Shown here one piece after another: positions 44,052 through 52,534 of a stretch of 64,000 bases of DNA (position 1 is its first letter; each line of letters starts with the position of its first letter). This DNA comes from Vicinamibacteria bacterium. Lineage in GTDB: Bacteria > Acidobacteriota > Vicinamibacteria > Fen-336. The notes under the pieces were generated by a model that had not been told where the DNA came from, ran no database searches, and was given only the letters and a program-made list of their open reading frames with translations. The DNA lies in assembly GCA_025994075.1 (NCBI GenBank), contig JAMQGV010000004.1, positions 96,560-160,559 of the forward strand, given 5' to 3'. The translations under genes and the position numbers were made by a program.

Positions 44052-45596
44052 TCAGGCCGGTGGTGGCGCGATCTCGGTCAGCCGGAACGAGAAGTCGAGG
44101 CGGGGCTCCCAGGAGTACCCCTTCTCGATGCCGTAGAAGTTCTCCGAGGTGAACAGCGGGATCCAGATCAGGCGATCCATCACCTCGCGCATCAGCGCCT
44201 GGAGCGCGCGCAGCCGGTCCACGCGCCGCATGGAGACGGGGCTCTGCTCGATGAGCCGGTCCAGGGCGGGGTCCGCGTGGCCCGACTCGTTGAAGGCGCC
44301 GAGGCCGGTCATCGCGTCGCGCGAGTGCATCGCGTTCTCGAACAGCTCGCCGGCTTCGCCCGTCGTGCAGCCCCAGTTGTCGATCCAGAACGACAGCTCG
44401 CGGCGTTCGATCGCGCGGAAGTAGTCGGCGTGCTCCAGGAACACGACGCGGGCCCGGATCCCCAGATCGTCGAGCTGCGCCGCCAGCAGCGGGGCGGCCT
44501 GCGCGTAGCGGCTGCGGGTGTGCAGGGTGACGTCGAAGCCCCGGCCGAAGCCGGCCTCCCGCAGCAGGGCGCGGGCCCGCTCGCGGTCGGCCTTCACCGG
44601 CTCGATCTCCGGGGCGTAGCCGAAGACGGAGCGGGGCACGAGCTGGCTCGCGGGCCGCACCTGCCCGGGCAGGCGCGTGGCCACCCCCCCGCGGTCGAGG
44701 CCGAGGTGGATGGCGCGCCGCACGCGCGGATCGCGGAAGGGGTTGGGCCGGCCGGGCACGAACGGGGTGACGGCGCGCCCGAGATCCATCCCCAGGTAGG
44801 TGACGAACAGGCTCTCGCGGGCCAGGAGCTGGTGGCGCGGCGAGTCCCGCACGCGCGTGGACTCGGCGCTGAACCCGAGCGAGACGAGCTGATAGCGGCC
44901 GGCGAGCAGGCCGGCCGCGGCGCGCTCCGGGCCCAGGCCCATTTCGAGCATCACGCGGTCGAAGGCCGGGCGGCCGCGCCACCAGTGCTCGTGCCGCGCG
45001 AGTTCGAGGCGGCGGCCCGGCTCCCATCCCGCGAAGGCGTAGGGTCCGGTGCCGCGCGGCGCCGTGGTCAGCTCCTCCGCCTCGGCGTCGCGAGGGACCA
45101 CCGTGACGAAGCTCAGCCGGTTCAGCAGGGCCGGGCTCTGCCGCCGGGTCCGCAACTCGACCTGGAACCTCCCGGTCGCGCGCACGCTCTCCAGGTCGGC
45201 GAGGTAGTAGACGGTCTCGAACTCGGGCCGCCGCGCCCGCTGCAGCGTGTGCACCACGTCTTCGGCGTCGAACGGCGCACCGCCGTGGAACCGCACGTCG
45301 TGCCGCAGCTCCAGCACCAGCGTGAAGTCGTCGGGCGTGGTCCAGGAGCGGGCCAGCGCCGGTTGCGCGCTCATCATCGGGTCGAGATCCACGAGCGGCT
45401 CGAACAGGCTGTAACTGATCTCCTGGCCGCTCGAGAATCCGGTTCCGTCGTGGGGGTCGAGGCCGGCGATCGTGTGGTCGAGCCCGACGTGGAGCACGCG
45501 CGGTGCGGGCGGCGGCGTGTGCCGGGCGCAGGCGAGGGCGCCGACGGGCGCTGCGGCCAGGCTGCGCAGGAAGCGGCGGCGCCCCGGTGCGTTCAT
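44052..45596 (-). CDS. Orphan ABC-type peptide-binding protein (SBP family 5), Tat/lipoprotein signal
   Basis: 514 residues. The N-terminus MNAPGRRRFLRSLAAAPVGA has a twin-arginine-like motif and runs into a lipobox (ALAC, Cys23), so it is probably exported folded and lipid-anchored. The family 5 fold shows in GTGFSSGQEISYSLFEPLVD, DDFTLVLELRHDVRFHGGAP, TGPYAFAGWEPGRRLELARH and WIPLFTSENFYG near the end. It would bind peptides or similar solutes. No permease or ATPase genes are adjacent. ATGA overlap with the SulP gene. Confidence 0.88.
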   Translation of the reverse strand: MNAPGRRRFLRSLAAAPVGALACARHTPPPAPRVLHVGLDHTIAGLDPHDGTGFSSGQEISYSLFEPLVDLDPMMSAQPALARSWTTPDDFTLVLELRHDVRFHGGAPFDAEDVVHTLQRARRPEFETVYYLADLESVRATGRFQVELRTRRQSPALLNRLSFVTVVPRDAEAEELTTAPRGTGPYAFAGWEPGRRLELARHEHWWRGRPAFDRVMLEMGLGPERAAAGLLAGRYQLVSLGFSAESTRVRDSPRHQLLARESLFVTYLGMDLGRAVTPFVPGRPNPFRDPRVRRAIHLGLDRGGVATRLPGQVRPASQLVPRSVFGYAPEIEPVKADRERARALLREAGFGRGFDVTLHTRSRYAQAAPLLAAQLDDLGIRARVVFLEHADYFRAIERRELSFWIDNWGCTTGEAGELFENAMHSRDAMTGLGAFNESGHADPALDRLIEQSPVSMRRVDRLRALQALMREVMDRLIWIPLFTSENFYGIEKGYSWEPRLDFSFRLTEIAPPPA

Positions 45597-47338
45597 GCGA
45601 AGGCCTGGCGCACCTCGCCGACCGCCTTGTCCCACGACCGGTAGATCGCGAGGCGGCCCTTGCGCCCGCGCCAGCCGGCGCGCGCCATCGCCCGCAGCGG
45701 CTGCGGCTGCACGCCGCCGAGCACGACCAGCACGTCGTTGCGGTGCAGCCGCTCGAACGCGGACTCCAGGTTGACGATCGCGGTGGCGTCCATCGCCGGC
45801 ACCGCGCGCAGGTCGAGCAGCACGACGCGCACGCCCGGGTTCACGGTCTCGAGCGCGCTCATCGCCTTCTGCGCGGCACCGAAGAAGAGCGGGCCGGCGA
45901 CCTCGTAGAGCACCACGCCGCGCGGCAGCCGCTCGCCGCGCGGGTGCTCCTCGGGCTCGACCAGCCGCACGCCGCTGACCTCGGCCATCCGCTTCATGAA
46001 CAGCAGCGATGCGAGCAGCACTCCCACCGTGACCGACACCACCATGTCGAACACGACCGTGAGCCCGAAACACAGCAGCAGCACGATCACGTCGGCCCGC
46101 GGTGCGGCCCGCAGCGTGTGGGCGAAGTGCTTGGCCTCGCTCATGTTCCACGCCACCACCAGCAGCAGCGCGGCCAGCGCGGCCATCGGCAGCATGCCGA
46201 GCAGCGGGGCGAGCAGCACGACGGCCGCCAGCACGACCAGCGCGTGCAGCATCGCGGCGACCGGGGTCAGCGCCCCGGAGCGGATGTTGGTCGCCGTGCG
46301 CGCGATCGCGCCGGTGGCCGCGAAGCCGCCCAGGAACGGGCCCACGAGGTTGCCGACGCCCTGCGCGAACAGCTCGGCGTCCGGGTCGTGCTTGTGACCG
46401 GTCATGCCGTCCGCGACCACCGCCGACAGCAGCGACTCGATCGCGCCCAGCATCGCGATCGCGAAGGCCGAAGGCGAGAGGTCGCGGATCAGGGCGAAAT
46501 CGAGGCCGAGCGGCTGGCCGTCGCCGCCGGGGAAGTTCCAGGGCAGGCCGGGCATCGGCGGCAGGCGCGGGATGCCGGCGGCCATCACCCCCCCGCCCGC
46601 GTCGTAGGCGAAGCGGTCGGCGATCGTCGCGGCGTGCAGGCCGGGCGCCAGCTTCTGGATCAGCGCCGCCGCGGCGATCGCGAGCGGCAGCGCCACCAGC
46701 GGCGCCGGCACCTGTCGCGTCGCCTGCGGCCACAGCAGCAGCACGGCCAGGGTCAGCCCGCCGACGATCACGTCGGACAGGTGTGCGGTCGGCAGCGCGT
46801 GGAACAGCGCAGCGACCCGCTCGGGGTAGTGCTCGGGCATCTTCGCGACCTCGAGCCCGAGGAAGTCGCGCACCTGCAGCGTCGCGATCACGACCGCGAT
46901 CCCGGCCGTGAACCCGGTCGTCACCGGGTAGGGCACGAACTCGATCAGCTTGCCGAAGCGGGCGAGGCCCATCGCGATCAGCATCAGCCCCGCCAGCACG
47001 GTGGCGACGAGCAGCCCGCCCAGCCCGTGGCGGGTCGCAATCGGGGCCAGGATCACGACGAACGCGGCGGTGGGGCCGGAGACCTGGACCCGCGAGCCGC
47101 CGAGCGCGGCGATCAGGAAGCCGGCCACGATCGCGGTGTAGAGCCCGTGCTGGGGGGCGACCCCGGAGGCGATCGCCAGCGCCATCGACAGCGGCAGCGC
47201 GACCACGCCGACCACCGCGCCGGCCATCGCGTCGGCGCGGAACTGGGCGGCACCGTAGCCTTCGGCCCACGACTTGCGGAGGGCCGCCGCCGGTTGCACC
47301 GGCAGCGCGGCGAGCGCGGCTTGGAGCCCCGGGGCCAT
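45593..47338 (-). CDS. SulP-family anion transporter with STAS domain
   Basis: 581 residues from the ATG at 47338; a start at 47425 would add 29 residues that read through the TACAAT promoter box. About 14 membrane segments form the UraA-like fold, with GVVALPLSMALAIASGVAPQ, VSGPTAAFVVILAP and MLGAIESLLSAVVADGMTG. A C-terminal STAS domain (about 450-570) has VVLLDLRAVPAMDATAI. SulP carriers move sulfate, bicarbonate or dicarboxylates; the substrate is unresolved. Confidence 0.9.
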   Translation of the reverse strand: MAPGLQAALAALPVQPAAALRKSWAEGYGAAQFRADAMAGAVVGVVALPLSMALAIASGVAPQHGLYTAIVAGFLIAALGGSRVQVSGPTAAFVVILAPIATRHGLGGLLVATVLAGLMLIAMGLARFGKLIEFVPYPVTTGFTAGIAVVIATLQVRDFLGLEVAKMPEHYPERVAALFHALPTAHLSDVIVGGLTLAVLLLWPQATRQVPAPLVALPLAIAAAALIQKLAPGLHAATIADRFAYDAGGGVMAAGIPRLPPMPGLPWNFPGGDGQPLGLDFALIRDLSPSAFAIAMLGAIESLLSAVVADGMTGHKHDPDAELFAQGVGNLVGPFLGGFAATGAIARTATNIRSGALTPVAAMLHALVVLAAVVLLAPLLGMLPMAALAALLLVVAWNMSEAKHFAHTLRAAPRADVIVLLLCFGLTVVFDMVVSVTVGVLLASLLFMKRMAEVSGVRLVEPEEHPRGERLPRGVVLYEVAGPLFFGAAQKAMSALETVNPGVRVVLLDLRAVPAMDATAIVNLESAFERLHRNDVLVVLGGVQPQPLRAMARAGWRGRKGRLAIYRSWDKAVGEVRQAFA

Positions 47339-47351
47339 TTCGAGTGGTCGT

Positions 47352-47400
47352 ATTGTAGCCGCTGCTCCGCTTGCCGGCCGGAGCGGCGCGTTGCTACGCT
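47352..47400. promoter_or_regulatory. Divergent promoter region, SulP operon / TPR membrane protein
   Basis: On the minus strand TACAAT (47357-47352) lies 13 bases ahead of the SulP ATG. On the plus strand TACGCT (47395-47400) lies nine bases ahead of the ATG at 47410. Neither gene has a purine-rich ribosome-binding tract in the gap. Start points are inferred. Confidence 0.4.
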
Positions 47401-47409
47401 GCTCGTTCC

Positions 47410-49449
47410 ATGTCCTCGACTGCAACGGCCGCGGTCGCGCCGCGCGCCGCGAGCCCCTTCATCCTGTCCCCGCTGCGGGACCTGGTTCTCTTCGTCGTCA
47501 CGCCGGCGCTGGTGCTGCCCGCGTTCTGGCTGGCGCGGCAGGCGGCCAGCGTCGAGCAGATCGCCCTCTGGGTCGCCTCGTTCGGCGCCCTCGGCCACCA
47601 CCTGCCGGGCATGCTGCGCGCCTACGGCGACCGTGCCCTGTTCCGCCGCTTCCGGACCCGCTTCCTGGTGGCGCCGCTGGTGCTGGCCGCCGCCTGCGTG
47701 TTCGCCAACGTCAAGGGCTTCGGCTCGCTGGCCCTGCTCGTCTACCTGTGGGGCGTCTGGCACGGGATGATGCAGACGTTCGGCTTCGTCCGCATCTACG
47801 GCGCGCGTGGTGGCGGCGAGTCGCCGTGGGCCAGCCGCCTCGACTTCGCGCTGTGCGCCTCGTTCTTCTACGGCGCGGTCGTGCTGAGCGACACCCGGCT
47901 GCCGCACGTGCTGAAACTGTTGAGCGAGGCCGGCGCGCCGCTCCTGCCGCCCGCCGCGGTCGCCGGGTTGCGCGTCGTCGCGAAAGGCGCCATCGCCGTC
48001 GCCGCCCTGCTGTGGCTGCTCGACCTCGCGCGCGGCCTGGCCGCCGGTCGCCGGCCGGCCCCGCTGCGGCTGCTGACCGTCGCCACCAGCCTCGGCTTCT
48101 GGTGGTACACGAATGCGAGCCTCGCCGACATGCTGGTCGGCATCGCGCTGTTCGAGGTTTTTCACGACGTCCAGTACCTGACGATCGTCTGGATGTTCAA
48201 CCGCAACCGCGCGAAGCAGGCCCCGGGCGAGCTCGCCTCGTGGCTGCGCTTCCTGTTCGGCCGCAGCGGAGCGCTGGCCGGCGTGTACGTCGGCCTGGTG
48301 TTCGCCTACGGCGGGCTCAACTTCGGCGCCCGCGCCGTCGGCGAGGAGACGCTGCGCGCGGCGCTGCTGGGCGTGCTGGCCGCCTCGGCACTGCTGCACT
48401 TCTACTTCGACAGCTTCATCTGGAAGGTGCGCGACTCGGAGACCCGTCGCGGCCTCGGCCTCGCCGCGGCCGGGCCGGCGGCACGGCCCGCAACGGCGTT
48501 CTCGTTCGGCCTCGGCCACGCCGCCCGCTGGGTCGCGGTCGCGCTTCCGTTCGTGCTGCTGGCGGCGGCGCAAGGGACCACCGGCGTGGTCAGCGCCGAC
48601 GAGCGCTCCCGGGCGCTGGCCGCGGCCTTCCCGCAGAGCCCGGCGCTCCAGCTCGAGTGGGGCGACGCCGCGCTGGCACGCGGGGACGGCGAGACGGCGC
48701 GAGTGGCCTACGAGCGGGCGCTGGTGGCGCGACCGGGCGACGTGCGCGCGCTGGTCGGACTCGGCCTCGCGCTCGCACGCCTCGAGCGGCCCGCGGAGGC
48801 GCGCGAGCGCTTCGCCGAGGCCGCGCGCCGCGCGCCGGAGTCCGCAGAGCCGAAGCTCAACGAAGGCGTGGCGCTGCTCGTGCTCGGGCGACCCGCCGAG
48901 GCCGAAAGCCAGTTCCGGGCGGCGGCGGCCCTCGGCGACGAGTCAGGACAGGCGGCGCTCCAGCTCGGGCGCCTCACGGCAGCACGACGGAGCTGGGGCG
49001 AAGCTGCCGGCTGGTTCCAGCTCGCGGCCCGGGCGCAGCCGCAGGCGGCCGGCCCGCGGCTGGGACTGGCCGACGCGCTCGCGGCCACCGGGCGGCCGGA
49101 CCAGGCGTTGCAGCACTACGCGGAGGCGGTTCGCCTCGAGCCGCAACTCGCGGAAGCCCACTACAACATGGGCAACGCGCTGGCCGCGCTCGGCCAGGCC
49201 GATGCCGCCCGCGCGGCGTTCGACGCGGCGATCGCCGCGCGCCCCGGCTTCATGGAGGCCCGCCACAACCGGGCCGTCATCCTGCTGGCCCGCGGCCGGC
49301 CCGCGGAAGCCGAGGCCGAGTTGCGCACGGTGCTGGCGACGCGCCCCGACTACGTCGCCGCCTGGCGCACGCTGGCGGCCGCGCTGGCGGCCCAGGGCCG
49401 GCACCGCGAGGCGCAGGAGGCCGCCGCGCGGGTTGCCGGACGCACTTGA
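47410..49449 (+). CDS. Membrane protein with C-terminal TPR domain
   Basis: 679 residues from the ATG at 47410; an upstream start adds 13. The N-terminal half (about 20-400) has around ten helices with histidine-containing segments: FGALGHHLPGMLRAYGDRAL, YLWGVWHGMMQTFGFVRIYG, ALFEVFHDVQYLTIVW and LHFYFDSFIWKVRD. Repeated His in or near helices suggests metal or haem binding, as in fatty-acid-hydroxylase-like membrane proteins, but no family was recognised. The C-terminal half (about 400-679) holds seven or eight TPR units (HYNMGNALAALGQADAARA). It resembles in plan the partial gene at the left edge. Confidence 0.72.
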   Translation: MSSTATAAVAPRAASPFILSPLRDLVLFVVTPALVLPAFWLARQAASVEQIALWVASFGALGHHLPGMLRAYGDRALFRRFRTRFLVAPLVLAAACVFANVKGFGSLALLVYLWGVWHGMMQTFGFVRIYGARGGGESPWASRLDFALCASFFYGAVVLSDTRLPHVLKLLSEAGAPLLPPAAVAGLRVVAKGAIAVAALLWLLDLARGLAAGRRPAPLRLLTVATSLGFWWYTNASLADMLVGIALFEVFHDVQYLTIVWMFNRNRAKQAPGELASWLRFLFGRSGALAGVYVGLVFAYGGLNFGARAVGEETLRAALLGVLAASALLHFYFDSFIWKVRDSETRRGLGLAAAGPAARPATAFSFGLGHAARWVAVALPFVLLAAAQGTTGVVSADERSRALAAAFPQSPALQLEWGDAALARGDGETARVAYERALVARPGDVRALVGLGLALARLERPAEARERFAEAARRAPESAEPKLNEGVALLVLGRPAEAESQFRAAAALGDESGQAALQLGRLTAARRSWGEAAGWFQLAARAQPQAAGPRLGLADALAATGRPDQALQHYAEAVRLEPQLAEAHYNMGNALAALGQADAARAAFDAAIAARPGFMEARHNRAVILLARGRPAEAEAELRTVLATRPDYVAAWRTLAAALAAQGRHREAQEAAARVAGRT

Positions 49450-49694
49450 AGCCCCAGGAACTCGTCCTGATCGGGCGGCCGGGTTGCCACCTGTGCGACG
49501 ACATGCGCGCGGTGGTCGAAGCCGTCGCGCTGCCGCTCGGCTTCGCGCTGCGCGAGGTGGACCTCACGCAGGACCCCGAGCTGGAGGCGCGCCACGCCTT
49601 CGAGATCCCCGTGCTGCTGCGCGGCGAGCGCGAACTCTGTCGCCACCGGGTGACGGCCGGCGAGTTGCGGGCAGCCCTGCGCGCGGCGGGTTGA
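49446..49694 (+). CDS. Glutaredoxin-like (DUF836) thiol protein
   Basis: 82 residues from a TTG overlapping the previous stop (TTGA). Thioredoxin-fold redox site CHLC (GRPGCHLCDDM), then LREVDLTQDPELEARHAFEI with cis-Pro (EIPVLL). DUF836 proteins are small glutaredoxin relatives of unclear partner. The TTG start is chosen because of the overlap pattern and because the redox motif must lie within the first 20 residues. Confidence 0.8.
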   Translation: MKPQELVLIGRPGCHLCDDMRAVVEAVALPLGFALREVDLTQDPELEARHAFEIPVLLRGERELCRHRVTAGELRAALRAAG

Positions 49695-49705
49695 GCCGCC
49701 CGCGG

Positions 49706-50821
49706 TCAGGGGCCGGCTACGGCAGCCGCGACGTCCTCGACGATGACGCCGAGCAACTCGTGGGCGAGGGCATCGGGCGTCGTCTCGGTCAGCGAACGCC
49801 ACTCCGTGGTGACCACGACCACGAGGTCCAGGGTGGGCGCGACGTAGAGGAACTGCCCGCCGTAGCCCCAGGCGAAGAAGGCCGCGGGCTCCGGCTCCGA
49901 GACCCACCACAACCCGCCGTAGCCGACGCTCGGCAGCGGCCCCTGGGCCCGGCGCCACGCGTAGGCCGGTCGCGTCGTCTCCGCGATCCACGCCTCCGGC
50001 ACCACCTCGCGCGCGCCCGACCAGCCACGCTGCAGCACGAGCTGGCCCAGCTTGAGCAGGTCGCGGGCGGCCAGGTCGAGGCCCGAGCCCCCGTTGACGG
50101 TGTCGTCAGGGAGCGCCTCCCAGACGACGCTCGTGATGCCGAGTGGCGCAAACAGCCGCTCCTGCGCGTACTCCGGCAGCCGCCGGCCCAGTGCGCGCTG
50201 CAGCACCACGCCCAGCACGTGCACGCCGGCGGAGTTGTAGTTCCAGCGGGTTGCGGGAGGCGCCGAGTGCGGCCGGTCGAGCAGGTATTGCACCGGGTCC
50301 GGACTCGTCACCCACGCGTTGTAGCCGGCGGCCGTGCTCTCGTCCCAGGCGAAGCCCGAGGTCATCGTCAGCAGGTGGCGGGGGGTGACGCGGGCGTCCT
50401 CCGCGTCCAGCCGCCAGCGTGGCGCGAGTTGAGGCGCGACCGACGCGTCGAGTGCGATCGCCTGGTCGCGCGCCGCGATTCCGGTCAGCAGCGAGACGAC
50501 GCTCTTGGTGACCGAGCGCAGGTCGAGAGGCGTCTCGGGCCCGACCCCCGCGGCGTAGCGCTCGAACGCGAGGGCGCCGTGGCGGGCGACCAGCAGGCTG
50601 CGGGTGCGCGGTTGGCGGGCTGCGCGGGCCGCCGCGCCTTCGAGCCGCAGCGGGTCGAGGCCAACGGCTTCGGGTGCGGCCAGCGGCCAGGGCCCGGCGA
50701 GATCGCGCGGCACCGCTGGCGGCGGCGCGGCGGCTCTCGAGGCGGGCGCCGACCCGGCCGCCAGCATGGCGAGCGACGCGACCACAGCCCACGTACCGGC
50801 GACGCGGCCCACGCGCCTCAT
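49706..50821 (-). CDS. Secreted serine hydrolase, class C beta-lactamase family
   Basis: 371 residues with a signal peptide (about 1-31). Catalytic Ser103-V-T-K106 in LRSVTKSVVSLLTGIAARDQ, Tyr in WNYNSAGVHVLG (YxN), and a GYGGQFLYVAPTLDLVVVV strand in place of HxG. The RHGALAFERY element is common to esterase/DD-peptidase members of this family. It probably acts on esters or peptidoglycan-type substrates in the periplasm. Antibiotic hydrolysis cannot be claimed. Confidence 0.85.
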   Translation of the reverse strand: MRRVGRVAGTWAVVASLAMLAAGSAPASRAAAPPPAVPRDLAGPWPLAAPEAVGLDPLRLEGAAARAARQPRTRSLLVARHGALAFERYAAGVGPETPLDLRSVTKSVVSLLTGIAARDQAIALDASVAPQLAPRWRLDAEDARVTPRHLLTMTSGFAWDESTAAGYNAWVTSPDPVQYLLDRPHSAPPATRWNYNSAGVHVLGVVLQRALGRRLPEYAQERLFAPLGITSVVWEALPDDTVNGGSGLDLAARDLLKLGQLVLQRGWSGAREVVPEAWIAETTRPAYAWRRAQGPLPSVGYGGLWWVSEPEPAAFFAWGYGGQFLYVAPTLDLVVVVTTEWRSLTETTPDALAHELLGVIVEDVAAAVAGP

Positions 50822-50882
50822 GCGAGCAGCATGGACCGGGCCCGGCCGCGGCGCACGCGCGGCGTCCAGGCCGCTGGACGCC

Positions 50883-51461
50883 CTAGGCGCCGGCGGCTTC
50901 GTAGGCGCGGCGCACGATCGCGATCAGCTTCGCATCCACCTCGTCGGCGCTCGTCAGCGGCACCACGTACTGGCACATGCCGCCGGGTGGCAGCGCCTTG
51001 ACGCGGGCGTCCTTCACTTCTTCCTTGAGGTTGAGCCCCAGCTCGAAGCGGTCGTTGGTCTTCGGCCCCAGCATCGCGAACTGCTTCTTGCGGCGCAGCG
51101 ACACGTATCCCTTCTTGGGAGCGATCTCGAACTCGCCGAAGCCCGCGATCGCCGCCATCAGCTTCTCGTGGATCGGGCGCTGGTGGGCCTTCTTGCCCGA
51201 GTAGATCTCGGCCAGCACGTCGGCCGCGTCAGCTCCCTTCGCCTTCGCGGCGGAGGCGCCGTCCGAACGCAGCGCGACGTGGGTCAGGGTGTTCGCGTCG
51301 CCGTGGCCGAGGCCGAACGTCTCCATCGCCCACGAGCGGATCTCGCCGTGCTTGCTGCGGCCGCAGGCGGCGATCGCCTTGCGGAGCTGTTCCAGCGTGC
51401 GGCCCGTCTTCTTCTCGATGTTCGCGATCTGGGTCGCCACGGCCTTGTCGAGATCCGCCAT
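50883..51461 (-). CDS. DUF4287/DUF5655-domain protein
   Basis: 192 residues from the ATG at 51461, with AGGAGGAG just ahead. The N-terminal DUF4287 (about 1-75) reads IANIEKKTGRTLEQLRKAIA and TLTHVALRSDG. The C-terminal DUF5655 (about 85-190) reads IYSGKKAHQRPIHEKLMAAI, FEIAPKKGYVSLRRKKQFAM and ALPPGGMCQYVVPLTSADEV. These domains are often found with DNA-methylation or stress proteins. The biochemical role is unknown. The protein is probably cytoplasmic. Confidence 0.82.
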   Translation of the reverse strand: MADLDKAVATQIANIEKKTGRTLEQLRKAIAACGRSKHGEIRSWAMETFGLGHGDANTLTHVALRSDGASAAKAKGADAADVLAEIYSGKKAHQRPIHEKLMAAIAGFGEFEIAPKKGYVSLRRKKQFAMLGPKTNDRFELGLNLKEEVKDARVKALPPGGMCQYVVPLTSADEVDAKLIAIVRRAYEAAGA

Positions 51462-51583
51462 GTCTCCTCCTCCTGGTGGTGCGCACGACAGCCTACTTCT
51501 CTGGCGGCCACCGCGGCCAGGAAAAAGCCGACCCGAGACCTCGCCTTGACGGCCGGGGCGGGCGGCCGTAGCGTTCGCCCGCC

Positions 51584-52534
51584 ATGGCGATCCGCGAAGG
51601 CAAGTGGCGCTGCCCGCACTGCGGGCGTGTCGAACGGGGCGCGAACGCCGCCTGCCAGGGCTGCGGCGCGACCCGCGACGAGAACGTCGCGTTCTTCCTC
51701 GAGGACGAGGCACCCGAGGTCACGGACGAGGCGCAGTTGCAGCGCGCCCGTGCCGGGGCCGAGTGGCTCTGCCCGTACTGCGACACCTCGAACCCCGCGC
51801 CAGCGAAGAAGTGCGGACAGTGCGGGGCGGACCGCGAGGGCGACCGCGCGCGCGCGGTGCGCGAGATCCCGCTGGCGCCGCCGCCTGTCCCGCTCGCCGC
51901 GCCGGCCCCGCGGTCCGGCGGCTGCCTCAAGTGGATCGTCGTGCTGCTGGTCCTGGGCCTCGCCTTCTGTGCCGGGCTCGGCTGGCTCGCCTTCCGCGAG
52001 ACCGACGAGCCGGTCATGGTCGAGGCACTCACCTGGTCGCGCAGCGTCGAGGTCGAAGCCTGGCAGACGGTGCGCGAGGAGGGATGGCTCGACGAGCGGC
52101 CGAGCGGCGCCCGGGTCGTCGACCGCTGGCAGGACGTGCGCCGCACGGAACGGGTGCAGGTCGGCACCGAGCGCGTCAAGACCGGCGTGCGCGACCTCGG
52201 CAACGGCTACTTCGAGGACGTGTACGAGGACCGCCCCGTGTACGACGAGCGCGAGGTGCGCGACACCCGCGCCCGCTGGGACGTGGACCGCTGGGTCAAG
52301 GTGCGCACCGAGCGCGCCGAAGGCGGAGCGGGCGACGAGCGGCACTGGCCGGAGCTGCGCCTCGGCCGCAACGAGCGCGAGGGGGGACGCCAGGAGCAGT
52401 GCCTCGCGGAGCTCAAGGGCGCGAGCCGCAGCTACCGCGCCGACCTCGGCTGCGCGCGCTGGGAGCAGCTCGCCGTCGGCCAGTCGTTCACCGCGCGGGT
52501 CCAGGGCGGCTCGACCGTGAAGGAGCTGAACTAG
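51584..52534 (+). CDS. Membrane-anchored protein with two N-terminal zinc ribbons
   Basis: 316 residues. Ribbon 1: WRCPHCGRVERGANAACQGC (Cys 10, 13, 24, 27). Ribbon 2: WLCPYCDTSNPAPAKKCGQC (about 62-81). Both resemble RanBP2-type fingers. A proline linker and one membrane helix (about 115-135, WIVVLLVLGLAFCAGLGW) follow, and then a charged domain with WSRSVEVEAWQTVREEGWLD and GYFEDVYEDRPVYDEREVRD. The C-terminal part has no family I know. It ends with a 4-base overlap with a second zinc-ribbon gene on the other strand. Confidence 0.75.
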   Translation: MAIREGKWRCPHCGRVERGANAACQGCGATRDENVAFFLEDEAPEVTDEAQLQRARAGAEWLCPYCDTSNPAPAKKCGQCGADREGDRARAVREIPLAPPPVPLAAPAPRSGGCLKWIVVLLVLGLAFCAGLGWLAFRETDEPVMVEALTWSRSVEVEAWQTVREEGWLDERPSGARVVDRWQDVRRTERVQVGTERVKTGVRDLGNGYFEDVYEDRPVYDEREVRDTRARWDVDRWVKVRTERAEGGAGDERHWPELRLGRNEREGGRQEQCLAELKGASRSYRADLGCARWEQLAVGQSFTARVQGGSTVKELN

